Made by a program: the position numbers and the translations under genes. From Nocardioides baculatus (GTDB lineage: Bacteria > Actinomycetota > Actinomycetes > Propionibacteriales > Nocardioidaceae): a stretch of 64,000 nucleotides of DNA. Shown piece after piece: positions 51,745 through 60,646 of the stretch. The stretch covers positions 310,001 through 374,000 of the forward strand of contig NZ_JAERSG010000004.1 in NCBI RefSeq assembly GCF_016735675.1, read 5' to 3'. Below the pieces are notes generated by a model. The model ran no database searches. It worked only from the letters and a program-made list of their open reading frames with translations, and was not told the DNA's origin. How positions within the stretch are numbered: position 1 is the stretch's first letter; the number at the start of each line of letters is the position of its first letter.

Positions 51745-52022
51745 CGACGGCGTCCCTTCCGGTCTTCCTTCACGTGCCCGCGGTAGGTGCGGGTCGGCGC
51801 GAACTCCCCGAGCTTGTGGCCGACCATGGAGTCGGTCACGAAGACGGGGACGTGCTTGCGACCGTCGTGCACGGCGATGGTGTGACCGATCATGTCGGGC
51901 ACGATCATCGACCGGCGCGACCAGGTCTTGATGACGTTGTGGCTGCCCTTCTCGTTCTCGGCGTCCACCTTCTTCTGAAGGTGGTCGTCGATGAAGGGGC
52001 CCTTCTTCAGGCTGCGAGGCAT
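51741..52022 (-). CDS. rpsS: 30S ribosomal protein S19 (uS19)
   Basis: A 93-residue uS19: [40 protein letters not shown] and [20 protein letters not shown]. Length and order are normal. Confidence 0.98.
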   Translation of the reverse strand: MPRSLKKGPFIDDHLQKKVDAENEKGSHNVIKTWSRRSMIVPDMIGHTIAVHDGRKHVPVFVTDSMVGHKLGEFAPTRTYRGHVKEDRKGRRR

Positions 52023-52027
52023 GTCGG

Positions 52028-52864
52028 TTACTTCCTACCCTTGCCGGACTTGCGACGACGGATGATCTGGGAGTCGCTGGCCTTGCGCTTGCGCGTACGG
52101 CCCTCGGGCTTGCCCCAGGGGGAGACGGGGTGGCGACCACCGGACGTCTTGCCCTCACCACCACCGTGCGGGTGGTCGACCGGGTTCATGACGACACCGC
52201 GGACGGTCGGGCGGACGCCCTTCCACCGCATGCGGCCGGCCTTGCCCCAGTTGATGTTGGACTGCTCGGCGTTGCCGACCTCACCGATCGTGGCGCGGCA
52301 GCGCACGTCGACGAACCGCATCTCGCCCGAAGGCATGCGGAGCGTCGCGCGGCTTCCCTCGCGAGCGATCAGCTGGGCCGAGTTGCCGGCCGAGCGAGCG
52401 ATCTTGGCGCCGCCACCCGGACGCAGCTCCACGCAGTGGATGGTCGTACCGACCGGGATGTTGCGCAGCGGGAGGTTGTTGCCGGGCTTGATGTCGGCGT
52501 TGGGACCGGACTCGACCGGGGTGCCCTGCGTGAGGCCCTTGGGCGCCACGATGTAGCGCTTCTCGCCGTCGGCGTAGTGCAGCAGCGCGATGCGGGCGGT
52601 GCGGTTGGGGTCGTACTCGATGTGAGCGACCTTGGCCGGCACGCCGTCCTTGTCGTAGCGACGGAAGTCGATGATGCGGTAGGCGCGCTTGTGCCCGCCA
52701 CCCTTGTGACGGGTGGTGATGCGGCCCTGGTTGTTGCGGCCGCCGTTCTTGGGCAGCGGACGCGTCAGCGACTTCTCGGGCGTGGTCCGGGTGATCTCGA
52801 CGAAGTCGGCCACGGACGAGCCACGACGGCCCGGGGTGGTCGGCTTGTACTTGCGGATTGCCAT
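52028..52864 (-). CDS. rplB: 50S ribosomal protein L2 (uL2)
   Basis: A 278-residue uL2 near the peptidyl-transferase centre. [40 protein letters not shown] and the highly conserved [20 protein letters not shown] (with the functionally important His) are present. Confidence 0.98.
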   Translation of the reverse strand: MAIRKYKPTTPGRRGSSVADFVEITRTTPEKSLTRPLPKNGGRNNQGRITTRHKGGGHKRAYRIIDFRRYDKDGVPAKVAHIEYDPNRTARIALLHYADGEKRYIVAPKGLTQGTPVESGPNADIKPGNNLPLRNIPVGTTIHCVELRPGGGAKIARSAGNSAQLIAREGSRATLRMPSGEMRFVDVRCRATIGEVGNAEQSNINWGKAGRMRWKGVRPTVRGVVMNPVDHPHGGGEGKTSGGRHPVSPWGKPEGRTRKRKASDSQIIRRRKSGKGRK

Positions 52865-52888
52865 GTCAGTTCCTAGTCAGGAGCCCGG

Positions 52889-53194
52889 TCAGGAGACCGG
52901 ACCTCCGAAGATGTCGATGCGGTGACCCTCGGCGAGGCTGACGATTGCGCGCTTGGTGTTGGGACGCTTGCCCACGCCGTAGCGGGTGCGACGGGTCTTG
53001 CCCTGGCGGTTGATCGTGTTGACCGAGGTGACCTTGACGTCGAAGACCTTCTCGACCGCGATCTTGATCTCGGTCTTGTTGGCGTCCGGGTGGACGATGA
53101 AGGTGTACTTGTTGGCGTCGAGGAGGCCGTAGCTCTTCTCCGACACGACCGGCGCGATCAGGACGTCGCGGTGGTCCTTGTGCAGGGTGCTCAC
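52889..53194 (-). CDS. rplW: 50S ribosomal protein L23 (uL23)
   Basis: A 101-residue uL23 at the tunnel exit: [40 protein letters not shown] and [20 protein letters not shown]. The GTG start overlaps the rplD stop (GTGA), so rplW translation is coupled to the extended rplD reading frame. Confidence 0.97.
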   Translation of the reverse strand: MSTLHKDHRDVLIAPVVSEKSYGLLDANKYTFIVHPDANKTEIKIAVEKVFDVKVTSVNTINRQGKTRRTRYGVGKRPNTKRAIVSLAEGHRIDIFGGPVS

Positions 53195-54135
53195 TTGTCG
53201 TCCTCCTTCGGACCACCGGCGCGCACGAAGCCAGCGGCCTCGGCGTCCTCGGCGCTCTTGAACCAGAACTCGGCCTCGGTCTGCTCGTACCACTGGCCGT
53301 CGGGCTCGTGGTACTTGCCCGAGTCGGCGTTGCCCTTGACCTCGTAGCCCTTGGGCGCCTTGCCGCTCTTCAGCGGAGCCTTGGCACCCTTCGGCAGGGC
53401 CGGGGCGTCGGACTCGTCGTCAGCGGGGACGTCGGCGAACGCCTTGACCTCGGCCTTGGCCTCGGTCTTCGGCTCAGCCTTCTCGGCCTTGGCCGCGGCA
53501 GGCTTCTCGGTCGTCGTCTCGGCCTTGGCCGGAGCAGCGGACACGCCGCCGACGAAGGCGTCGTAGGCACCCTTGGTGAACACCACGTCGTCCGAGTTGA
53601 GGACGTCGTAGGTGTTGAGCTGGTCGACGGCGACGATGTGGACCTCGGGCGCGTTGCGCAGCGAGAGCCAGGTGATCGCGTCGGAACGCTCGAGCACCAC
53701 GAGGTAGCCCACGCGGTCGGTCAGCGTGACGAGCGAGGCCAGCGCGCCCTTGGTGGAGGGCTTGTCGCCCGACACCAGCGCGTCGACCACGTGCACACGG
53801 CCGTTGCGGGCCCGGTCGGAGAGGGCACCGCGCAGGGCGGCGGCCTTCATCTTCTTGGGGGTGCGCTGGTCGTAGCTGCGCGGCTGCGGGCCGTGGACGA
53901 CGCCACCGCCGGCGAACTGCGGCGCACGGGTCGAGCCCTGGCGGGCGCGGCCGGTGCCCTTCTGCTTGTAGGGCTTGCGGCCACCACCGCGCACGTCGGC
54001 GCGGGTCTTGGTGGCGTGCGTGCCCTGACGCGCGGCGGCCTGCTGCGCGACGACGACCTGGTGGATCAGGGGGATGTTGACCTCGACGTCGAAGATCTCG
54101 GCGGGGAGGTCGACCTTGATGGTCTTGACAGCCAT
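53191..54135 (-). CDS. rplD: 50S ribosomal protein L4 (uL4) fused to a C-terminal small domain
   Basis: A 314-residue uL4, while the E. coli protein is 201. Residues 1 to about 197 are a complete L4: [20 protein letters not shown], the tunnel loop around [20 protein letters not shown], and the end [19 protein letters not shown] linker rich in Ala/Lys/Glu (about 198-260) leads to a compact motif at about 266-303: [26 protein letters not shown] and DAEAAGF. This pattern resembles the short KGN-YH-P-Y-T-AE-F-AAGF domain seen at the ends of some nucleases and surface proteins (sunset-type). The reading frame is intact and overlaps rplW by 4 nt. Confidence 0.95.
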   Translation of the reverse strand: MAVKTIKVDLPAEIFDVEVNIPLIHQVVVAQQAAARQGTHATKTRADVRGGGRKPYKQKGTGRARQGSTRAPQFAGGGVVHGPQPRSYDQRTPKKMKAAALRGALSDRARNGRVHVVDALVSGDKPSTKGALASLVTLTDRVGYLVVLERSDAITWLSLRNAPEVHIVAVDQLNTYDVLNSDDVVFTKGAYDAFVGGVSAAPAKAETTTEKPAAAKAEKAEPKTEAKAEVKAFADVPADDESDAPALPKGAKAPLKSGKAPKGYEVKGNADSGKYHEPDGQWYEQTEAEFWFKSAEDAEAAGFVRAGGPKEDDK

Positions 54136-54137
54136 GC

Positions 54138-54806
54138 TCAGGCCTCCTTCACGGTGCTCTTGGCGGCCGAGCGCAGGACGACGAGACCGCCGCGGGGGCC
54201 GGGAACGGCACCCTTCAGCAGGATCAGGCCCTTCTCGGCGTCGACGGCGTGGACCGTCAGGTTCTGCGTGGTCACCGTGTCGTTACCCATGCGACCAGCC
54301 ATGCGCGTGCCCTTGAACACGCGACCCGGCGTGGCGCAAGCGCCGATCGAGCCGGGCTTGCGGTGGTTGCGGTGGGCACCGTGCGAGGCAGAGACACCGT
54401 GGAAGCCGTGACGCTTCATGACACCGGCGAACCCCTTGCCCTTGCTGGTGCCGGTGACGTCGATCTCCTCGCCGGCGGCGAAGGTGTCGACGCTCAGCTC
54501 CTGGCCCACGGTGTACGCGGCGGCGTTGGCGGTGCGGATCTCGGCCACGTGGCGACGCGGGGTCACCCCGGCCTTGGTGAAGTGACCGGCCTCGGGCGAG
54601 TTCACCTTGCGGGCCTCGATCTCGCCGTAGCCGATCTGGATGGCGTTGTAGCCATCGACCTCGGGCTGGCGGACCTGGGTCACCACGTTGGTGCTCGCGG
54701 AGATCACGGTCACGGGGACGACCTTGTTGTTCTCGTCCCAGAGCTGGGTCATGCCGAGCTTGGTGCCCAGCAGACCCTTCGCGTTGCGCTCGAAAGTGTT
54801 CGTCAT
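54138..54806 (-). CDS. rplC: 50S ribosomal protein L3 (uL3)
   Basis: A 222-residue uL3: [40 protein letters not shown], and [20 protein letters not shown] near the methylated-Gln/tip region. It lies 2 nt before rplD and 9 nt after rpsJ. Confidence 0.98.
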   Translation of the reverse strand: MTNTFERNAKGLLGTKLGMTQLWDENNKVVPVTVISASTNVVTQVRQPEVDGYNAIQIGYGEIEARKVNSPEAGHFTKAGVTPRRHVAEIRTANAAAYTVGQELSVDTFAAGEEIDVTGTSKGKGFAGVMKRHGFHGVSASHGAHRNHRKPGSIGACATPGRVFKGTRMAGRMGNDTVTTQNLTVHAVDAEKGLILLKGAVPGPRGGLVVLRSAAKSTVKEA

Positions 54807-54815
54807 GTCAGGCCC

Positions 54816-55124
54816 TCAGAGCTTGATCTCGATGTCGACACCGGCAGGCAGGTCGAGACGCATCAGCGAGTCGACGGTCTTCGGCGTCGGGTCGATGATG
54901 TCGATGAGGCGCTTGTGCGTGCGCATCTCGAAGTGCTCGCGGGAGTCCTTGTACTTGTGGGGCGAACGGATGACGCAGTACACGTTCTTCTCGGTCGGCA
55001 GCGGCACAGGGCCGGCGACCTTCGCACCCGTACGGGTGACGGTGTCCACGATCTTCCGCGCCGAGGTGTCGATCACCTCGTGGTCATAGGCCTTGAGCCT
55101 GATGCGGATCTTCTGTCCCGCCAT
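54816..55124 (-). CDS. rpsJ: 30S ribosomal protein S10 (uS10)
   Basis: A 102-residue uS10 (also NusE): [40 protein letters not shown] and [20 protein letters not shown]. It heads the S10 cluster and is preceded by a 364-nt non-coding region, which implies the operon starts here and is not continuous with the str (rpsL-fusA-tuf) genes. Confidence 0.98.
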   Translation of the reverse strand: MAGQKIRIRLKAYDHEVIDTSARKIVDTVTRTGAKVAGPVPLPTEKNVYCVIRSPHKYKDSREHFEMRTHKRLIDIIDPTPKTVDSLMRLDLPAGVDIEIKL

Positions 55125-55488
55125 AGGTCCGTGTCCTCTTCGATCTCGTACGCCTGGTCTGTTTCGGCGCTCAGCCCCCGTTGGGCGAGCACCGCCTGTT
55201 TCTCCGCCATCCTCCGACCCCCGCGGTCGGGCGTGTCGCGCTGGTTACTCGTGACACGTCCCCGTTTCCGGAGGCGGTACTGCTCTGGATGGCACCCGAC
55301 GGTTGTCGGATCTGGTCGGGTCTCCGATCAAGATGTCTTGATCCGGTGCGGCGCACGCAGACGACTGGTTCGATCGAGGAGACGCGATTCAGAAGTCAAG
55401 GTGTGCCGTGCCCTGGCGACCCGCCGGAGCAACCGGAACATCTTGGCAGACTCGGTGCGCCCACGCCAAATCGCAATGACGGAGGGAC
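55125..55488 (-). other. promoter/leader region of the S10 operon
   Basis: A 364-nt stretch without a supported gene, between rpsJ and a divergently unrelated hydrolase gene. Reading towards rpsJ, a possible promoter is TTGGCG-N18-CAAGAT near 55475-55446, which would give a leader of about 320 nt. A TTGACT at about 55403 has no matching -10. A perfect 8-bp-arm palindrome lies at 55326-55343. A long leader could allow feedback by a ribosomal protein (L4 does this in E. coli), but I see no recognisable binding structure. Confidence 0.4.
55326..55343. repeat. 18-bp palindrome GATCAAGA-TG-TCTTGATC
   Basis: Perfect 8-bp arms separated by 2 nt, about 200 nt upstream of rpsJ. It is a candidate operator or a hairpin in the S10 leader. 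Confidence 0.5.
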
Positions 55489-56280
55489 TCAATCCCCCGT
55501 CGCGAGCCGCACCAGGCGACGTCCGATCCGGGTGATCGAGCCGCTGACGGGGTCCACCAGCAGCTCCCAGCCGTGTCCGGACCTGCCCGCGACGAAGGGT
55601 ACGCCGGCGGCGTCGGCGAGCGCCTCGGCGGCGTCGTACTGCAGGGGTCCGTCGCTCGGCGCCATCACGACGAGCCCGTCGGCCGGCAACGACGGGGCGA
55701 GCGACGTCAGCTCCACGCCCTCCCACGCGGCCGGGCCCGACACGTCGGCCCACGCCTCGACGTCCGCCCCGGCGGCCATCGCCATCACGGTCAGCGATCC
55801 ACCCATCGACGTGCCGAGCAGGACGACGCGCTCGGCGCCGAGCTGGTCCCGGGCCAGGGAGACGGCCGCGGCCGCCTCGTTGAGCGGGTCGGCGTCGTCG
55901 GAGGCCGTGCAGGTCGACTCCCCGTAGCCGCACGGGTTGACGAGGATCGAGGTCACCCCGTCCTCGGCGGCAGCGGTCGCCCACCGGCCCCAGCCGCACA
56001 TCCCGGAGGTCTGCGGCAGCAGCACCGCGACCCGGTCGCTGGTCGCCGGACCGATCCGCGCGGCCTCGAGCTCACCCCCGGTGGCACCGCTGAGCGTGAA
56101 CGCCTCGAGCTCGGCCTCCTCCGGGATCGCGGACAGGCACCGCTCGCGCAACGCCGTCGTGGGGTCGGCCGACTGCTCGGCGCTCGACGGCGCACTGTCC
56201 GCCGGGTCGCCGCCCCCGCTGCACGCGGAGGCGAGCAGCACGAGGGCCGCCAGCACCGGTCCTGCGCTCCAGACGCCCAC
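55489..56280 (-). CDS. alpha/beta-hydrolase-fold lipoprotein or secreted protein
   Basis: A 263-residue protein. The N-terminal hydrophobic segment PVLAALVLLASACSGGG suggests lipidation or secretion. A Ser/Gly/Asp-rich linker leads to an alpha/beta-hydrolase core. The nucleophile elbow is VLLGTSMGGSLTV (about 157-169), and a late His is in GRSGHGWELL (about 236). NPCGYGES is the strand-4 turn. The substrate is unknown. The GTG start at 56280 is fixed by TATCCT 6 nt upstream (56292-56287) and by the signal peptide. Confidence 0.75.
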   Translation of the reverse strand: MGVWSAGPVLAALVLLASACSGGGDPADSAPSSAEQSADPTTALRERCLSAIPEEAELEAFTLSGATGGELEAARIGPATSDRVAVLLPQTSGMCGWGRWATAAAEDGVTSILVNPCGYGESTCTASDDADPLNEAAAAVSLARDQLGAERVVLLGTSMGGSLTVMAMAAGADVEAWADVSGPAAWEGVELTSLAPSLPADGLVVMAPSDGPLQYDAAEALADAAGVPFVAGRSGHGWELLVDPVSGSITRIGRRLVRLATGD

Positions 56281-56286
56281 GACCCG

Positions 56287-56292
56287 AGGATA
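56287..56292 (-). promoter_or_regulatory. -10 box TATCCT for a leaderless transcript
   Basis: TATCCT on the minus strand is followed by 6 nt and the GTG at 56280. It is one of the clearest leaderless arrangements in the window. Confidence 0.6.
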
Positions 56293-56328
56293 GGCGCGGC
56301 TGTCGGTGCCGGGTGCGACCGTGAGGCC

Positions 56329-57102
56329 GTGGCTCCGGCTCCCCTCGATCTCCGCTCCTGGAGCGAGCGTGCCGGGCTGGAGGGCGTGCGGGACGTGCGG
56401 GCGATCACCACGGGACGCTCCGGGTCGGCCGTCGCCTCCGTCCGGACCTCGACCGGCACGGTCGTCGTCAAGGTGACCACCGACCCGGGTCAGCTGGCAC
56501 GAGCGCGCCGCGAGGTGGCGGTCCTTGGCCACCTCGCCGGACATCCGGTCCCGCTCGCCCCGACCGTGAGGGGCACAGTGGTCGGCGCCGACGGCGTCGC
56601 CGTCGCTCTCGAGCAGGCCGCTCCCCTGCCCCCGGCCGGCCGGCTGTCGGCCGGCGACTGGCAGGCGATCGCGGCACTCGTCGCCGCCGTGCACCTGGCT
56701 CCCGCCCCGCCCGGACTGTCCGAGGTGCCCGGTGCGAGCGGGCTGCCGCTCGTGCTCGCGCACGGCGACTGCCACCTCGACAACATGGTGCGCGACGGGT
56801 CCGGCCGGGTGCTCCTCGTCGACTGGCAGGACGCGCGACGCGGCGACGGGCTGGACGACCTCGTCTTCGCCTGGCAGCGCGCGGAGTTCGAGGGGGCACA
56901 TCCGCCTCGGGAGGAGATGACCGCGACCTACGCGGCCGCGCGGGGGCTCGACGGTGCTGCGCTCGCGCCCCTGCTCGACGCCGCCGAGCTCCGCCTCCTG
57001 CGGGAGAACTGGCCGCCCTTCCTGGCGATGGGCGACGAGTCGGGTCGGACCGTCCTCGCCCGACGCCTCGCGGCACTGACGTCAGCCGGTCGCGAGGCCT
57101 AG
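56329..57102 (+). CDS. APH-fold small-molecule kinase
   Basis: A 257-residue protein of the aminoglycoside/choline kinase fold. The catalytic loop LVLAHGDCHLDNMVRDG (about 140-156) and metal-binding VDWQDARRGDGLDDL are clear. TGTVVVKVTTD carries the ATP Lys. The second APH-like gene in the window (16178) is not closely similar. The GTG at 56329 is the first reasonable in-frame start; no good ribosome site or -10 box was found, so the start is uncertain. The substrate is unknown. Confidence 0.8.
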   Translation: MAPAPLDLRSWSERAGLEGVRDVRAITTGRSGSAVASVRTSTGTVVVKVTTDPGQLARARREVAVLGHLAGHPVPLAPTVRGTVVGADGVAVALEQAAPLPPAGRLSAGDWQAIAALVAAVHLAPAPPGLSEVPGASGLPLVLAHGDCHLDNMVRDGSGRVLLVDWQDARRGDGLDDLVFAWQRAEFEGAHPPREEMTATYAAARGLDGAALAPLLDAAELRLLRENWPPFLAMGDESGRTVLARRLAALTSAGREA

Positions 57103-57105
57103 CCT
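57100..57105 (+). promoter_or_regulatory. promoter CTGACG-N17-TAGCCT
   Basis: TAGCCT overlaps the previous stop and is followed by 6 nt and the ATG at 57112. CTGACG (57077-57082) lies 17 nt upstream as a -35. Confidence 0.55.
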
Positions 57106-57111
57106 GCCGGC

Positions 57112-57852
57112 ATGACGATCGACCTGCGCGCGCTCTGGGACTTCGACGATCCGGCAGGGAGCGAGCAGCGCTTCCGCGAGCTCGCGGCGACCGCGGACGA
57201 GACGCTGGCGACGTACGCCCTCACGCAGGGGGCGCGCGCACTGGGCCTCCAGGAGGCCTACGACGCGGGGCACGAGGTGCTCGACGACCTCGCACCTCCC
57301 GACTCCGAGGGCCGGGCGCGGGTCGCGCTCGAGCGCGGCCGACTGCTGCGCTCGTCCGGCGACCCCATCGGCGCGCGTCCGCACTTCGAGTCCGCGTCCA
57401 CCGAGGCGCACGACGCGGGACTGGAGGAGCTCACGGTCGACGCGCTCCACATGGTGGCGCTCGTCGTCGACCCGAGCGAGCGGCTGGCGGCCCACCACGC
57501 GGCGCTCGTGCGGGCGCAGGCGGCGACCGAGCCGGCGGCGCGCGACTGGGACGCCTCCCTGCTCAACAACATCGGCATGGAGCACGCCGATGCCGGCGAC
57601 CACACCGCCGCGCTCGCGGCCTTCGAGGAGGCGCTCGCCGCCCGCGAACGGATCGGCGACCCGGCCCGCACCCGCGTCGCCCGATGGATGGTCGGCTGGT
57701 CGCTCCGCCACCTCGGTCAGGTCGACCGGGCACGCGAGGTCCAGCTCGCGCTCAAGGCCGAGCTCGACGCGATCGGCGAGCACGACCCCTACGTCGACGA
57801 GGAGCTCGCCCTGCTCGACCCGCCGGGCGGCGATCAGGTGGTGCGGCGGTAG
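57112..57852 (+). CDS. tetratricopeptide-repeat-like protein
   Basis: A 246-residue all-helical protein with about four to five TPR-type helix pairs. Examples are EEALAARERIGDPARTRVARW and SLLNNIGMEHADAGDHTAALAAFEE (about 145-169), where the spacing of Gly/Ala/Tyr positions fits TPR. Strong Ala/Arg/Glu content gives few other clues. It likely mediates protein binding. It has a leaderless-type start and its 3' end overlaps trmB by 19 nt on the opposite strand. Confidence 0.7.
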   Translation: MTIDLRALWDFDDPAGSEQRFRELAATADETLATYALTQGARALGLQEAYDAGHEVLDDLAPPDSEGRARVALERGRLLRSSGDPIGARPHFESASTEAHDAGLEELTVDALHMVALVVDPSERLAAHHAALVRAQAATEPAARDWDASLLNNIGMEHADAGDHTAALAAFEEALAARERIGDPARTRVARWMVGWSLRHLGQVDRAREVQLALKAELDAIGEHDPYVDEELALLDPPGGDQVVRR

Positions 57853-58556
57853 CAGAAGTCGGCGATGTCGCGGTCGACGTCGAGGCCCTTGCGCTCGAAG
57901 CGGGTGACCGGGCGCTCGGCCCAGCGCTCGACGGGGCCGCCCTCGAGGGTGGGCTCGGCGTCGAGGACCTCGCGCATCTGGTCGGCGTAGTCGGCCCAGT
58001 CGGTCGCCAGCCGCCACGCGCCGCCCGGCTCGAGGCGGGACGAGGCGAGCGCGGCGTTGGCCGGGTTGACCAGGCGGCGCTTGCGGTGCTTGGTCTTGCG
58101 CCACGGATCGGGGAAGAAGGTCCAGATCTCGGCGAGTCCACCCGGGGCGATCAGGTGCTCGAGCGACCAGACCGCGTCGACCGAGCAGAACCGCACGTTG
58201 TCGGCGCCGGCCTCGGCCACCCGCCACAGCGAGTCGGCGATGCCCGGGCGCCACACCTCGAGGGCGAGGACGTTGTGGTCGGGCCGTGCGGCCGCGAGCA
58301 CCGCCGTCGCCTCCCCCACGCCCGGTCCGATCTCGAGGATCAGCGGTGCCTCGCGGCCGAACCGCTCGGCCAGCGAGAAGTCCGCCCGGTCGACGGCCTC
58401 GTCGGGGATCACCCAGTCGGCCTGGTGCGCCGCCCACGCCTCGGCCTGGCGCGGCGTGAACCGGCTGCCGCGACGCGAGTAGGTGAGGACCTCCCGCATC
58501 CGCCGTCCGTCCTCGGTGAGCTTGAGGTGCGGTCGGGCAGGGCGTACGTCGTTCAC
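57834..58556 (-). CDS. trmB: tRNA (guanine(46)-N7)-methyltransferase
   Basis: A 240-residue SAM methyltransferase that makes m7G46 in the tRNA variable loop. It shows LILEIGPGVGEATAVLAAAR (motif I), VLALEVWRPGIAD and the TrmB signature FFPDPWRKTKHRKRRLVNP (about 158-176). The start is set at GTG 58556 because GAGAAT lies 6 nt upstream; a GTG 36 nt further upstream is an alternative. It is probably monocistronic. Confidence 0.93.
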   Translation of the reverse strand: MNDVRPARPHLKLTEDGRRMREVLTYSRRGSRFTPRQAEAWAAHQADWVIPDEAVDRADFSLAERFGREAPLILEIGPGVGEATAVLAAARPDHNVLALEVWRPGIADSLWRVAEAGADNVRFCSVDAVWSLEHLIAPGGLAEIWTFFPDPWRKTKHRKRRLVNPANAALASSRLEPGGAWRLATDWADYADQMREVLDAEPTLEGGPVERWAERPVTRFERKGLDVDRDIADFCYRRTT

Positions 58557-58607
58557 GCGCTGATTCTCGCCCGGCGTCACCGCCGCGGTCACATCGAGGG
58601 CGGTGGC

Positions 58608-59993
58608 CTACAGGTGGGCGAGGGCGCCGGTCAGCACCGAGCGGAGCCGCTGCTCGATGTCGTCGAACTCCGTCTGGCCGATGATCAGCGGCGGCGCGAG
58701 CTGGATGACCGGGTCGCCGCGGTCGTCGGCGCGGCAGTAGAGGCCGGCCTCCCACAGCGCGCCGGAGAGGTAGCCACGCAGCAGCCGCTCGGACTCGGCG
58801 TCGTCGAACGTCTCCTTGGTCTCGCGGTCCTTCACCAGCTCGATGCCGTAGAAGTAACCGTGGCCGCGCACGTCGCCGACGATCGGGATGTCGTAGAGCT
58901 TCTCCAGCGTCGAGCGGAACCCCGGCGCGTTCTGGGCGACGTGGTCGGTGAGGCCCTCACGCTCGAAGATGTCGAGGTTGGCCATCGCGACCGCGGACGA
59001 CACCGGGTGACCGCCGAACGTGTAGCCGTGGGCGTAGGCCGTCGTACCGGACTTGAAGGGCTCGAAGAGCCGGTCGCTCGCGATCATCGCGCCGATCGGC
59101 GAGTAGCCCGAGGTCATGCCCTTGGCGCAGGTGATGATGTCGGGCTGGTAGCCGAACTCGGCCGCGCCGAACATCTCCCCCACCCGGCCGAAGGCGCAGA
59201 TGACCTCGTCCGACACCAGCAGGACGTCGTACTCGTCGCAGATCTCGCGAACCCGCTCGAAGTAGCCGGGCGGCGGCGGGAAGCAGCCGCCGGCGTTCTG
59301 CACGGGCTCGAGGAACACTGCGGCCACGGTGTCGGGGCCCTCGAACTCGATCGCCTCGGCGATCCGGTCCGCGGCCCAGCGGCCGAACGCCTTCTCGTCG
59401 TCACCGACGTACTCGGGGCGGCGGTAGAAGTTGGTGTTGGGCACCTTGTGGGCCCCGGGGACCAGCGGCTCGAACATCTCCTTGAGCGGCGGGATGCCCG
59501 TGATCGACAGCGCGCCCTGCGGGGTGCCGTGGTAGGCGACCGCACGCGAGATGACCTTGTGCTTGTTGGGCTTGCCGGTCAGCTTGAAGTACTGCTTGGC
59601 CAGCTTCCAGGCCGACTCGACGGCCTCGCCGCCACCGGTGGTGAAGAAGACGCGGTTGAGGTCGCCGGGGGCCATCGCGGCGATGCGGTCGGCGAGCTCG
59701 ACGGCGCGCGGGTGCGCGAAGGACCAGAGCGGGAAGAAGGCGAGCTCCTTGGCCTGCTTGGCGGCAGCCTCGGCCAGCTCCTCGCGGCCGTGGCCGACCT
59801 GGACGACGAAGAGACCGGCGAGGCCGTCGATGTACTCGCGACCGTGGCTGTCCCAGATCTTGTGGCCCTCGCCCTTGACGATGAGCGGCATCTCGCCGCC
59901 CTGCTCGTAGGTCGAGTGCCGGGTGAAGTGCAACCACAGGTGGTCGCGGCCCGCCGACTGGTAGTCGAAGGAATCGTCGAAGGACTGGCTCAT
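58608..59993 (-). CDS. class III omega-aminotransferase (polyamine-type)
   Basis: A 461-residue PLP enzyme. The PLP Lys is in [20 protein letters not shown] (about 287), the phosphate-binding segment is [20 protein letters not shown], and DEVICAFGR carries the Asp that contacts the pyridine N. Length and motifs match putrescine/polyamine:pyruvate aminotransferases (SpuC-like). Its neighbours, a polyamine-binding protein, PotA and an aldehyde dehydrogenase, support that substrate. It overlaps the Lrp-type regulator gene by 4 nt (ATGA), so regulator and enzyme are co-translated. Confidence 0.88.
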   Translation of the reverse strand: MSQSFDDSFDYQSAGRDHLWLHFTRHSTYEQGGEMPLIVKGEGHKIWDSHGREYIDGLAGLFVVQVGHGREELAEAAAKQAKELAFFPLWSFAHPRAVELADRIAAMAPGDLNRVFFTTGGGEAVESAWKLAKQYFKLTGKPNKHKVISRAVAYHGTPQGALSITGIPPLKEMFEPLVPGAHKVPNTNFYRRPEYVGDDEKAFGRWAADRIAEAIEFEGPDTVAAVFLEPVQNAGGCFPPPPGYFERVREICDEYDVLLVSDEVICAFGRVGEMFGAAEFGYQPDIITCAKGMTSGYSPIGAMIASDRLFEPFKSGTTAYAHGYTFGGHPVSSAVAMANLDIFEREGLTDHVAQNAPGFRSTLEKLYDIPIVGDVRGHGYFYGIELVKDRETKETFDDAESERLLRGYLSGALWEAGLYCRADDRGDPVIQLAPPLIIGQTEFDDIEQRLRSVLTGALAHL

Positions 59994-60463
59994 CGGGTAC
60001 CCCAGTTGTAGTGCTGCTTGTTGAGCTTCAGGTAGACGAATGTCTCGGAGGAGAGCACGCCGTCCTGCTCACGGACTCGTCGGATGACGTCGAGCAGGTG
60101 CGGGTCGTCCTCGCACACCACCTCGACGAGGAGGTCGAAGCTGCCGGCGGTGGTGACGACGTAGTCGACCTCGGGCACCTCGGCGAGGCGGTCGCCCACC
60201 TGCATCGGGTCGCCCTCGGTGCGGACGCCGATCATGGCCTGCCGGGTGAACCCGACCTGGGTCGGGTCGGTGACCGCGACGACCTGCATGATCTCGGAGT
60301 CGAGCAGCTTCTGGACCCGGGCGCGGGCGGCGGCCTCCGACAGCCCGACCGCCTTGGCGATCGCGGCGTAGGAGATCCGGCCGTCCTCCTGGAGCAGCTC
60401 GATGATCCTCTTGGCGGTCGCATCGAGGCGTACGGGTCCCTCAGTCACCACTGGTCCGCCCAC
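59990..60463 (-). CDS. Lrp/AsnC-family transcriptional regulator
   Basis: A 157-residue regulator. The N-terminal helix-turn-helix is [20 protein letters not shown] and [19 protein letters not shown]. The C-terminal RAM (ligand) domain shows [38 protein letters not shown] and [10 protein letters not shown]. It is divergent from the aldehyde dehydrogenase gene and first in the operon with the aminotransferase. Three possible GTG starts (60463, 60451, 60448) exist. It probably senses a polyamine or its product. Confidence 0.88.
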   Translation of the reverse strand: MGGPVVTEGPVRLDATAKRIIELLQEDGRISYAAIAKAVGLSEAAARARVQKLLDSEIMQVVAVTDPTQVGFTRQAMIGVRTEGDPMQVGDRLAEVPEVDYVVTTAGSFDLLVEVVCEDDPHLLDVIRRVREQDGVLSSETFVYLKLNKQHYNWGTR

Positions 60464-60521
60464 TGCGCTCGCTCATGCGCCCATGGTGGAGGGACTGGCG
60501 GGGAAAACGCAAGCCAATCAG

Positions 60522-60534
60522 CACGGAATCCGTG
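60522..60534. promoter_or_regulatory. palindrome CACGGA-A-TCCGTG in the divergent intergenic region
   Basis: Perfect 6-bp arms with one central base, in the relatively AT-rich part of the 183-nt space between the Lrp-type gene and the aldehyde dehydrogenase gene. It fits an Lrp/AsnC binding half-site pattern. Clear -35/-10 boxes for the dehydrogenase gene could not be chosen. Confidence 0.5.
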
Positions 60535-60646
60535 TTTCCGGCCCGTTAATTCCACGATTACCGCAGATTTGTGGCCGCAGACTATGGCGACGACGGCCGG
60601 TCGCGTCCTACTCTCCCTTGACCGCACCCGACAGGGAGGACCTTCC

